A DNA stretch of 5,910 nucleotides from Pseudomonadota bacterium (GCA_009927255.1 RFNJ01000138.1:1-5910); one strand, 5' to 3'. Numbered from the stretch's first letter, positions 1 through 5,740 are shown. The notes: generated from the sequence alone by a model not told the origin. Made by a program: numbers and translations.

Positions 1-22
1 CTTTTTGTTACGGCGCTTGATG

Positions 23-54
23 CCAAGGCCCTTTTGCGGGGGCCTTGGTTTTTT
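23..54 (+). terminator. Rho-independent terminator upstream of rsmA
   Basis: A perfect 9-bp stem (CCAAGGCCC at 23-31, GGGCCTTGG at 40-48) with an 8-nt loop is followed directly by six T residues (49-54). This is a textbook intrinsic terminator reading on the + strand. It probably ends an upstream transcription unit outside the window; one + frame has a TGA at 18-20 just before the hairpin, compatible with a gene ending there, but too little is visible to name it. rsmA begins only about 25 bases after the T tract, so rsmA needs either read-through or a promoter embedded here; I see no convincing one. Confidence 0.85.
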
Positions 55-65
55 ATGTAGGCTTT

Positions 66-70
66 AAGGA
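66..70 (+). promoter_or_regulatory. Shine-Dalgarno for the GTG start of rsmA
   Basis: AAGGA lies 8 bases before the GTG at 79. The alternative in-frame ATG at 109 has only a GGGG run 2 bases upstream, which is too close to act as a good ribosome binding site. The site therefore favours the GTG start. Confidence 0.5.
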
Positions 71-78
71 CTTGCCGG

Positions 79-906
79 GTGAGGGGATTTTCTGCCATAG
101 CTGGGGCAATGAGCATTTTACCGAACAAAACCCTTGGCCAGCACTTTTTGCATGATGCGCAGGTGGTGGCGCGGATTGCTGAGAGTATTGAGATTATCCC
201 GCATGCTTGCATGGTGGAAATTGGACCGGGGACGGGGGTTTTGACGCGGGCATTGCTGGAGCGGGGGGCGCGGCTAACTGTAATTGAGCTAGATAGCCGC
301 TGCTGGGCAGTTTTGGATGCTTTGGCCGAGGAATTTAGTGGGCAGCTGATGGTGGTGCGCGGTGATGCTTTGCAGGTGGATTGGGATGGGTTGTTGTGCG
401 GAAAAGAGGGTATTCGCGGCAGTGTGGTAGGCAACTTGCCGTATAATGTGGGCACTGAACTGGTGGTGCAGTTGTTGAGTTTGCCTAACCCGCCACGGCA
501 GATGGTGTTTATGTTGCAGAAAGAGGTGGTGCAGCGGATTTGTGCTACCCCCGATACGCGCGACTGGGGGCGGCTGGGGGTGCTGTGCCAGCTGTTGGCG
601 GATTGCCGGAAGTTGTTTGATGTTGCGCCGGGAGCGTTTACCCCGCCGCCGAAGGTGATGAGCAGTGTGGTGCGGCTGACGCCCCTGCCCGCGCCGCGGT
701 TTGCGGTTTCGCTGACGGCTTTGGATGGAGTGTTGCGGTTGATGTTTGGCCAGCGGCGAAAAATGCTGCGCAGTGTTTTGAAGGGCAGGATACGTGAGGC
801 ACAGCTGGTGGAGCTCGGGATTCAGCCAACGTGGCGGGGAGAGGTGCTGGAGCTGGAGGCGATTTGTAAGTTGGCCAACCAAATCTCTCCAAAAACCACT
901 ACTTAA
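79..906 (+). CDS. rsmA: 16S rRNA adenine(1518/1519)-N6 dimethyltransferase RsmA (KsgA)
   Basis: This SAM-dependent enzyme dimethylates two adjacent adenines in the 3'-terminal helix 45 of 16S rRNA late in 30S assembly; its loss classically gives kasugamycin resistance. Visible marks, in 275-residue numbering: the family N-terminal signature KTLGQHFL (17-24), SAM motif I EIGPGTG (47-53), VIELD (68-72) for ribose binding, GDAL (95-98), the N6-adenine methylase motif NLPYNV (119-124), FTPPPKV (187-193) and FGQRRKML (223-230). Length matches the family (about 270 residues), so the gene is complete. The start is ambiguous. GTG at 79 has a good AAGGA site; ATG at 109 (265 residues, starting MSILPNKTLG) would also keep every domain. 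The gene is convergent with tolB and overlaps its end by 8 bp. I see no terminator after it. It is not beside pdxA or surA within this window, its frequent partners elsewhere. Confidence 0.95.
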   Translation: MRGFSAIAGAMSILPNKTLGQHFLHDAQVVARIAESIEIIPHACMVEIGPGTGVLTRALLERGARLTVIELDSRCWAVLDALAEEFSGQLMVVRGDALQVDWDGLLCGKEGIRGSVVGNLPYNVGTELVVQLLSLPNPPRQMVFMLQKEVVQRICATPDTRDWGRLGVLCQLLADCRKLFDVAPGAFTPPPKVMSSVVRLTPLPAPRFAVSLTALDGVLRLMFGQRRKMLRSVLKGRIREAQLVELGIQPTWRGEVLELEAICKLANQISPKTTT

Positions 907-2236
907 TCAACGGCGACCAAGCGGGGTCGGTGGCATTGGTCGGCGTTGGCAGTTCCCTTAGATTGTAGCCGGTTAAATCGATTGTGTAGAGGCGGCTGAT
1001 GTCCGAGCGGCTTTTTTGGCGGCTGAAGACCAGCACGCGGCCGTTGGGGGCCCAGGTGGGGCTGTCGTCCATATAGCTGTCGGTCAGCAGGCGTTCTTCG
1101 CCGCCTTGGGGGTCTATCACGCCGATGTGGAAGACGCCGCGCAGTTCTTTCACGAAGGCGATGAGGTCGCCACGCGGGCTCCACGCAGGGGCGTAGTAGC
1201 GGCCATCGCCGTAGGTCAGGCGCGTCACGTTGGAGCCATCGGTGTTCATGGTATAGAGCGCGGGTTGGCCACCCCTATCCGAGTTAAACACAATCTTGTC
1301 GCCTTCCGGGCTGTAGCTGGGCGAGGTATCAATCCCGCGGTGATAGGTCAGGCGCTTGAGCGTGCGGCTGCCCATGTCCATTTCGTAAATTTCGGGGTTG
1401 CCTTCGTGGCCTTGCGTTAACGTCATGGCCACCTTGGTGCCTTTGGCGTTGAAGCGCGGGGTGCTGTTCAGGCCTTCAAAATCGCCAATGATGGTTTGCT
1501 GGCCGGTGGGCATATCGAGGAAATAGAGGCGCGGCAGGCCGTTGGCGTAGCTCATGTAGATGATTTTTTGCAGGTTGGGGTTGAAGCGCGGGCTGAGCAC
1601 CAAGCTGCTGCCGTCGGTCAGGCACTGATAATTGGCGCTGTCTTGGTCCATCACGCACAGTTTTTTCATGGTTCCCTTGCCTTTTTCAATGCCCTTGGTT
1701 TCGCCAATGTGGACGATGCGGGTGGCGAAGTAGCCGGGTTCGCCGGTGAGTTCTTGATAGATGTCGTCGGAAATCCGGTGGGCAATGTGGCGCCAAAAGC
1801 GGGTATCCACGGTGTAGCGGCGGCCCACCAGTTGTTGTTCGCTTTGGGTGTCATACAGGCGGTATTCCACCTTTAGTTGGCCGTCGCCGGTGAGGGCGAC
1901 GCTGCCGGTGAGCAGGGCATCGGCGTTAATCCCGCGCCAATCGGGGAAGACCGGGCCTTGTTGGTTCAGTTGGGCGGGGGTTTGCAGATAGGCCGATTTT
2001 TTCACCACTTTAAAGGGGGTGCTGTTGGCAAAGTTGTTGCTAATCACGCTGGCAAGGTCGGCGGCGTAGCGGGCTTCTTCCGGGTTCGCCCCAAAAAAAT
2101 CAGGCGTGGCAATGGGCAGTTGGGCGGCGCCGGGGGTGGTAAGGTCAATCCGCACTTTGGCGTGGGCGGGGGCGCCGATAAACATCGAAAGGCAAGCAGC
2201 AAGAACAAATGTGAAGAAATGGGCGCGCATATGCAT
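899..2236 (-). CDS. tolB: Tol-Pal system periplasmic protein TolB
   Basis: TolB is the periplasmic component that binds Pal and the TolA C-terminus and couples the inner-membrane Tol motor to the outer membrane. The 445-residue product begins with a Sec signal peptide: a hydrophobic stretch at about 7-20, with probable cleavage after AHA (24-26). The mature N-terminal domain starts KVRIDLTTPG and runs to about 165. A six-bladed PD40/WD40-like propeller follows, with blade starts visible as LSPRFNP (214-220), STPRFNA (258-264), TSPSYSP (304-310), YAPAWSP (348-354), DSPTWAP (391-397) and DPAWSP (437-442). Length fits the family (about 430-450). The ATG at 2236 is preceded by AAGGAG with a 5-base spacer; a second ATG two codons on (2230) is 11 bases away, so 2236 is preferred. 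It is the last gene of the cluster, 25 bases after tolA. Pal normally follows TolB but here the next gene is convergent rsmA. Confidence 0.96.
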   Translation of the reverse strand: MHMRAHFFTFVLAACLSMFIGAPAHAKVRIDLTTPGAAQLPIATPDFFGANPEEARYAADLASVISNNFANSTPFKVVKKSAYLQTPAQLNQQGPVFPDWRGINADALLTGSVALTGDGQLKVEYRLYDTQSEQQLVGRRYTVDTRFWRHIAHRISDDIYQELTGEPGYFATRIVHIGETKGIEKGKGTMKKLCVMDQDSANYQCLTDGSSLVLSPRFNPNLQKIIYMSYANGLPRLYFLDMPTGQQTIIGDFEGLNSTPRFNAKGTKVAMTLTQGHEGNPEIYEMDMGSRTLKRLTYHRGIDTSPSYSPEGDKIVFNSDRGGQPALYTMNTDGSNVTRLTYGDGRYYAPAWSPRGDLIAFVKELRGVFHIGVIDPQGGEERLLTDSYMDDSPTWAPNGRVLVFSRQKSRSDISRLYTIDLTGYNLRELPTPTNATDPAWSPLIK

Positions 2237-2261
2237 AAAATCTCCTTAGGCTGTTTTTGTA

Positions 2262-3095
2262 TCAGTTTGCTTGGCCAAACACCAGTTCCATGTCTTTAAA
2301 GCGCTCATATTTATCGGCTGGGATGGGCAGCGGGGCGGATTTGTAGACCGCGCGCACCAGCGAGTTATCGAAGAAGGTTTGGCCGCTGCTGCGGCTAATG
2401 CGCAGGGCGGTGATGCCGCCTTGAGGGTTGACGGAAATGATGACGGTGACGGTGAGGGCGGAGGTATCCAGCCCCGGCGGAATCAGCCAGTTGCTTTCAA
2501 TGTGGGTGCGGATGGCGTTGACCAAGCCGCTATCGGCCAAGTTCAGTTGCAAGTCTGGCCCCTGCCCGGCGGGGGCATCGCTGGCTTGGGTGTTGGGCAC
2601 GGGGTTGGCGTTTTGCTTTTCTAGCTTATCCACAAAATCCAGCGCCTTTAAAAAGTCTTCGGGGTTTTTCACCACTTTGGCGCTCAGGTCGTTCTTCACC
2701 ACCTTCTTTTTATCCGGGGTTTTATCTAGCGTGGGCGGGCGCTTTTGCGCTTCCACAGGGTTCAGCTTTTTATCCGCTGCCAGCTCTTGCTGGTTCAGCA
2801 GCTTGGTGGTGGCTTGGCTGGGGGGAATGTTCTTGGTTTCGGGCGGGGGTTCGCGCGGGGCGGCAGAGGCTTGAGTGCGGATTTCCTCGGGCGGCTTGGT
2901 GGCATTGCTGGCGGCGGTGGGCTGGGGCGTGCCAATCAGTTTTACCTGCATGGTTTGCGGCGGGCTGCTGCGGATGGAATGGCTAAAGCTAAGCGAAAGC
3001 CCAATCATCACCGCCACATGCACCGCCAGCGAAAGCCCCAAAAACCGCTCCAAACTGGGTGGCGCAGTGACAGGATGATGCAAGGCAGCGGCCAT
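2262..3095 (-). CDS. tolA: TolA-type energy-transducing protein with TonB-like C-terminal domain
   Basis: TolA is the inner-membrane-anchored arm that carries motor force from TolQR across the periplasm to TolB and Pal. The 277-residue product has a short cytoplasmic head and one transmembrane helix (about 17-38). That helix carries S22-LAV-H26, matching the S-x3-H pair known in the TolA and TonB helices that engages the motor. A long Pro/Lys/Gln/Ala-rich linker follows (about 43-180), then a compact TonB/TolA C-terminal domain (about 185-277) with the signature IRTHIESNW followed by P206-P207. It is much shorter than E. coli TolA (421 residues) and lacks that protein's long Ala/Lys/Glu helix; the proline-rich spacer looks more like TonB. 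Context beside tolQ, tolR and tolB makes TolA the better name; a TonB role cannot be excluded. The gene starts 5 bases after the tolR stop with only a weak ribosome binding site, so translational coupling is likely. Confidence 0.85.
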   Translation of the reverse strand: MAAALHHPVTAPPSLERFLGLSLAVHVAVMIGLSLSFSHSIRSSPPQTMQVKLIGTPQPTAASNATKPPEEIRTQASAAPREPPPETKNIPPSQATTKLLNQQELAADKKLNPVEAQKRPPTLDKTPDKKKVVKNDLSAKVVKNPEDFLKALDFVDKLEKQNANPVPNTQASDAPAGQGPDLQLNLADSGLVNAIRTHIESNWLIPPGLDTSALTVTVIISVNPQGGITALRISRSSGQTFFDNSLVRAVYKSAPLPIPADKYERFKDMELVFGQAN

Positions 3096-3100
3096 GCGGA

Positions 3101-3526
3101 TTACTCGGTTGGTTCGGTCACCAAGCCAACATCCACCATGCCAGCTTGTTGCAGCATTGCCATGATTTGCATCACCGTGCCGTAGTTCATCGCTTCATCC
3201 GCACGCAACACAATGCTGGCTTCGTCGCGGTTTTCTTGAATAATCTGCAACCTATCTACCAGCCCTTCCTTGGGCACTTCGCTGCTGCCCACATAAATCC
3301 GGCCATCGGCTTTTAGGGTAATTTCCACCGGCTTGTTTTGCTCAATCGGTTTGGCATCGGCCTTGGGCAGCGCCACTTGCACGCCTTGGGTCAGCATCGG
3401 CGCGGCGACCATAAAGATGATGAGCAGCACCAGCATCACGTCAATCATCGGCACCATGTTAATTTCCGACATCGGCCGGTACAGCTTATGGCCTTTGTGG
3501 CTAGATGGGCCGAGGTTCATTCCCAT
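3101..3526 (-). CDS. tolR: Tol-Pal motor subunit TolR (ExbD/TolR family)
   Basis: TolR is the peptidoglycan-facing partner of TolQ in the proton-driven inner-membrane motor. The 141-residue product has one transmembrane helix (about 25-45, after MSEINMVPM) containing D29, the Asp at the position of the essential proton-carrying residue of the family, inside IDVMLVLLIIFMVAAPML. A periplasmic domain follows (about 50-135) with the conserved segments VALPKADA and LRADEAMNYG. The ATG at 3526 is chosen because it has an excellent TAGGAGGG site 8 bases upstream and gives the usual MGMNLG N-terminus. The same frame is open 20 codons further, to a TTG at 3586, but that start has no ribosome binding site and adds a non-conserved Arg-rich extension. 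A 79-base gap separates it from tolQ, unusually loose for this operon, and holds an inverted repeat that may cover the ribosome binding site. Confidence 0.93.
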   Translation of the reverse strand: MGMNLGPSSHKGHKLYRPMSEINMVPMIDVMLVLLIIFMVAAPMLTQGVQVALPKADAKPIEQNKPVEITLKADGRIYVGSSEVPKEGLVDRLQIIQENRDEASIVLRADEAMNYGTVMQIMAMLQQAGMVDVGLVTEPTE

Positions 3527-3534
3527 GGGGCTCG

Positions 3535-3542
3535 CCCTCCTA
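3535..3542 (-). promoter_or_regulatory. Strong Shine-Dalgarno deciding the tolR start
   Basis: On the minus strand this reads TAGGAGGG, close to a perfect anti-16S match, with an 8-base spacer to the ATG at 3526. It decides the TolR start against the upstream TTG at 3586. Most of it lies within the 3' arm of a possible hairpin formed with 3561-3571. Confidence 0.75.
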
Positions 3543-3605
3543 CGCGCGTTGCGCTCCGGCGAGGCAAGCCCTGTTTTGCGTTGCAAAAGTGGTTCATGGT
3601 TATGT

Positions 3606-4322
3606 CTAGCGCTTGTTGGTGGCGGTTTTGCGGTTGGTTTGGCGTTCCAGCACGGTTAAAAACTCATCCATGAAGGTTTCCAGCCGCCCGGCATAGCGGC
3701 CAAGGCTGCCGGAGAGCCGGTTGTAGGCAATCACCGCGGGAATGGCGGCAAACAGGCCAATCGCGGTGGCAAACAGCGCTTCGGCAATCCCCGGTGCAAC
3801 CACCGCAAGGCTGGTGTTTTTGCTGGCACCAATGCTTTGGAAAGAGGTCATAATCCCCCACACCGTGCCCAGCAGCCCTACAAACGGGCCGGTGGAACCG
3901 GTGGTAGCCAGCGTGGGCAACCATGCCTCCAGCGCCTCCATTTCGCGGCGGGCGGTGGCGTCCATCATGCGGCGGGCGCGTTGCAGGGCGGTGCCGTCGC
4001 GGCGTTCTTCGTCATTCGCGGCATTCCATTCTTCAAGGCCCACCACAAACACGCTGGCCAGCGGGTGGTCGCCCTGTTTGGGGTTCACTTGCTTGGTAAA
4101 ACTTTCCAGCGTGTGGTTGCCGCTCCAAAACACATCCTCAAAGTTATCGGCACGCGCATGCAGGCCCTTAAACTGCCGGTGCTTGGCCACCCACACCGCC
4201 CACACCGTGATAGACGCCGCAAACAAGCCAATCATAATAATCTTCACAAACAACCCCGCCTGCAAAAACAGGCTCCAGAACGACATATCAACGCTGGTGG
4301 AAATCTGGGATGGGTCCATCAT
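3606..4322 (-). CDS. tolQ: Tol-Pal motor subunit TolQ (MotA/TolQ/ExbB family)
   Basis: TolQ is the inner-membrane channel-forming subunit that, with TolR, converts proton flow into TolA movement. The 238-residue product shows three transmembrane segments: about 18-44 (LFLQAGLFVKIIMIGLF...), about 137-163 and about 172-200. The long cytoplasmic loop lies between the first two. Family signatures are GPFVGLLGTVWGIM (145-158) and EALFATAIGLFAAIPAV (181-197). T153 and T186 sit where the conserved channel threonines of TolQ/ExbB are found. Length is normal (about 230). Two adjacent ATGs (4322 and 4319) could start it, and neither has a clear ribosome binding site; AGAAAG 7 bases upstream of 4322 is the best available. 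It is the first gene of a tolQ-tolR-tolA-tolB operon. YbgC, the thioesterase usually just upstream of tolQ, is absent; a divergent NADAR gene occupies that side. Confidence 0.95.
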   Translation of the reverse strand: MMDPSQISTSVDMSFWSLFLQAGLFVKIIMIGLFAASITVWAVWVAKHRQFKGLHARADNFEDVFWSGNHTLESFTKQVNPKQGDHPLASVFVVGLEEWNAANDEERRDGTALQRARRMMDATARREMEALEAWLPTLATTGSTGPFVGLLGTVWGIMTSFQSIGASKNTSLAVVAPGIAEALFATAIGLFAAIPAVIAYNRLSGSLGRYAGRLETFMDEFLTVLERQTNRKTATNKR

Positions 4323-4358
4323 GGCAGGGCTTTCTGTTATTCATTCATTATTCCAATG

Positions 4359-4411
4359 CCCGCACGGTAGCGGGTTGTGCGCCAACAGGCAACCCGCTGT
4401 TGGCACTTTTT
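4359..4411. promoter_or_regulatory. Interleaved inverted repeats in the tolQ / NADAR intergenic region
   Basis: Three stems compete or interleave in 46 bases. Stem C pairs CCCGC (4359-4363) with GCGGG (4370-4374). Stem A pairs AGCGGGTT (4369-4376) with AACCCGCT (4391-4398). Stem B pairs GCCAACA (4381-4387) with TGTTGGC (4398-4404) and can extend by GTG/CAC across a small bulge. A and C share one arm, so only one can form. A and B interleave, so they form either a pseudoknot or alternatives. Stem B is followed by five T (4407-4411) on the + strand, as in an intrinsic terminator. Read on the minus strand, the element would sit in the tolQ leader and has no T tract. The pairings are visible; a regulatory role is inference. 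Confidence 0.4.
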
Positions 4412-4456
4412 GCTGTGTTGCGGTGCAGGCGGCAATGGTGGTGTAAGAAAAAAGGC

Positions 4457-4483
4457 TTGTGGCTTAATAAAATTTAGTATACC
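4457..4483 (+). promoter_or_regulatory. Candidate promoter for the NADAR gene
   Basis: TTGTGG (4457-4462) and TATACC (4478-4483) could serve as -35 and -10 boxes with a short 15-base spacer, in an AT-rich stretch about 30-60 bases before the NADAR start. TAAAAT at 4468-4473 is an alternative -10 but has no matching -35. The match is weak, and the -10 overlaps the minus-strand candidate. Confidence 0.25.
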
Positions 4484-4505
4484 AATGGGCTTCCTCTAGC
4501 TACAA
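4476..4505 (-). promoter_or_regulatory. Candidate promoter for the tolQRAB operon
   Basis: On the minus strand TTGTAG (4505-4500) and TATACT (4481-4476) are separated by 18 bases. The -10 matches the sigma-70 consensus at five of six positions; the -35 matches only at TTG. Transcription would start near 4470, giving a leader of about 145-150 bases before tolQ that contains the interleaved repeats. The -35 overlaps the ribosome binding site region of the divergent NADAR gene. Confidence 0.35.
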
Positions 4506-4515
4506 GGAACACCTC

Positions 4516-5037
4516 ATGACCGTTAACCAAGGCACCTACGCCTTAAACGAAGACGCAACTCCGCGCCGGGTGGTTCTGGCCTTTCGGGGCAGGTATCAAT
4601 TCCTCAGCAACTTTTGGCCGTGCAACGTAACGCTACCGGCTGAAGGCGAGCTGCCTGCGCTGGAGTTTGACTCTACTGAAAAAGCCTACATGGCATGGAA
4701 AACACTCAACTGGGAAACGCGTACAAGCATCCAGTCACTCAAGTCTGGACAAGCCAAACGCCTAACCCATCTATCTGATTTTCCAACCCGCCCCGACTAC
4801 TCCGATGCCGGGCGGTTGACCATCATGCTCGAACTGAACCGGCAGAAGTATAGCCCACGTAATCCCAGACTACGCGAGCAACTTCTGGCAACAGGAAATG
4901 CCGTGCTGATGGAAGGCAACGACTGGGGCGATACCTTCTTCGGCTTCGACTACAATCGAGGCTACGGCCAGAACCACTTGGGGCGGATTTTGATGCAAGT
5001 CCGCGCCGAAATTATGGAAGATATTGGCGCCGCGTAA
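4516..5037 (+). CDS. NADAR domain (YbiA-like) N-glycosidase family protein
   Basis: The single-domain 173-residue protein shows the NADAR/YbiA signatures in order. These are F23 with FLSNFWPC (29-36), EFDSTEKAYMAWK (50-62; most relatives have His where K56 stands), LELNRQKYSPRNPRLREQLL (105-124), E133 with WGD (137-139), and GQNHLGRILMQVR (151-163). Characterised relatives cleave ribosyl-type N-glycosidic bonds: YbiA-type enzymes remove reactive riboflavin-pathway intermediates, and other NADAR proteins reverse ADP-ribosylation of guanine or act near NAD-linked toxins. Which applies here cannot be read from the sequence. The ATG at 4516 has AAGGA (4504-4508) 7 bases upstream. There is no signal peptide, so it is probably cytoplasmic. 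It stands alone, divergent from tolQ and convergent with the hydrolase, with its own terminator. No riboflavin gene or recognisable ADP-ribosyltransferase is in the window. Confidence 0.88.
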   Translation: MTVNQGTYALNEDATPRRVVLAFRGRYQFLSNFWPCNVTLPAEGELPALEFDSTEKAYMAWKTLNWETRTSIQSLKSGQAKRLTHLSDFPTRPDYSDAGRLTIMLELNRQKYSPRNPRLREQLLATGNAVLMEGNDWGDTFFGFDYNRGYGQNHLGRILMQVRAEIMEDIGAA

Positions 5038-5041
5038 CGGC

Positions 5042-5073
5042 AAGCCCTCGCTGAAGCAATTCAGCGGGGGCTT
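5042..5073 (+). terminator. Hairpin terminator after the NADAR gene
   Basis: A 14-bp stem (5042-5055 with 5060-5073, one T-G wobble) closes a GCAA tetraloop (GNRA type, 5056-5059), starting four bases after the NADAR stop codon. The trailing T run is short (TTT only, two bases of it inside the stem), so it is either a weak intrinsic terminator or a transcript-end stabiliser. It also lies just beyond the end of the convergent hydrolase gene and could block read-through from that side, though no T tract is seen in that direction. Confidence 0.65.
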
Positions 5074-5082
5074 TCCGCATGG

Positions 5083-5731
5083 TTACCGCCCCACCTTCCC
5101 CACCTCACGCTGAAGATACGCGCTCATGGTGGCGGCCAGTTCGTCTTGCTGGTTGGTGAAGAAGTGGTCGGCGCCCTGAATTTTGGCGGCACTGATGGCA
5201 ATGCCCTTTTGGCGGGTGGATTTTTTCAGCATGTTTTCAGTGTCTTGCGGCGGGGTAATTTCATCGGCGGTGCCGTAAATCACCAGTCCGCTGGTAGGGC
5301 ATGGGCTTAAAAAGGTGAAATCGTACATCCCGGCGGGCGGCGCCACGGCAATAAAGCGCTTCAGGTCGGGGCGGCGCATCAGCATTTGCATAGTGATCCA
5401 CGCGCCAAAGCTAAAGCCTGCTAGCCAAATTTCGGGTGTGCGGGTGTTGGGCGTGCAGCCAATCAAGGGCGGCGGCAGCGTCGGAAAGTTCCCCCACGCC
5501 ATTGTCAAACGTGCCTTCGCTGTTGCCTACGCCCCGAAAGTTAAAGCGCAGCACGCTAAAGCCGTGGCGCACAAAGGTTTCAAACAACCGATAGGTCACC
5601 TTGTTGTTCATCGTGCCGCCGTGCAGCGGGTGGGGGTGGAGAATCACCGCAATCGGCGATTCATTGTTCTTTTGGGCAAAGTATTTGGCCTCAAGGCGCC
5701 CGTTGGGGCCAAGGAAGTTGACGTCTGGCAT
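5083..5731 (-). pseudogene. Alpha/beta hydrolase, split by a frameshift
   Basis: The two frames together give one complete alpha/beta hydrolase of about 215 residues, the usual size for this family of small serine hydrolases. The first frame, from ATG 5731 (MPDVNFLGPNGRLEAKYF), carries HPHPLHGGTMNN (32-43), the RFNFRGVGNSEG strand and turn (62-73) and GELSDAAAALDW (80-91), then runs to a stop at 5411-5413. The second frame supplies WLAGFSFGAW with the nucleophile Ser, GTADEITPPQD with the acidic residue, and GADHFF with the catalytic His, ending at 5083. The shift lies near 5428-5440: one surplus base, or two missing, just before IWLAG. It may be a real lesion or a sequencing error at CCC or AAA runs. 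The start is set by AAAGGGA 9 bases upstream; a longer start at 5785 adds a non-conserved 18-residue leader. The substrate is unknown and there is no signal peptide. Confidence 0.8.
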
Positions 5732-5740
5732 CGCGGTAAT

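Noticed and set aside
3101..3586. A longer TolR starting at TTG 3586.
   Set aside because: It has no ribosome binding site and gives an Arg-rich, non-conserved 20-residue extension; ATG 3526 has a near-perfect site and the family N-terminus.
3574..3588. Small palindrome TTTTGC-GTT-GCAAAA in the tolQ-tolR gap as a terminator.
   Set aside because: The stem is six mostly weak pairs with a three-base loop and no T tract after it on the minus strand.
3742..4446. Long + strand open frame opposite tolQ, about 234 codons.
   Set aside because: It is a frame shadow of tolQ. It shows no recognisable domain, while the opposite strand encodes an unmistakable TolQ.
5410..5419. The first hydrolase frame ends in CTT TAG C on the minus strand, resembling the prfB-type +1 frameshift site CUU UGA C, with AGG just upstream.
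   Set aside because: A shift at that codon would read NLASRL in place of IWLAGF and lose the family-conserved start of the nucleophile elbow. The homologous residues in the second frame begin several codons earlier, so the break must lie before this site.
5428..5435. A AAT TTG on the minus strand fits the X XXY YYZ pattern of -1 slippery sites.
   Set aside because: The continuing hydrolase frame is +1, not -1. A -1 shift here meets a TAG two codons later.
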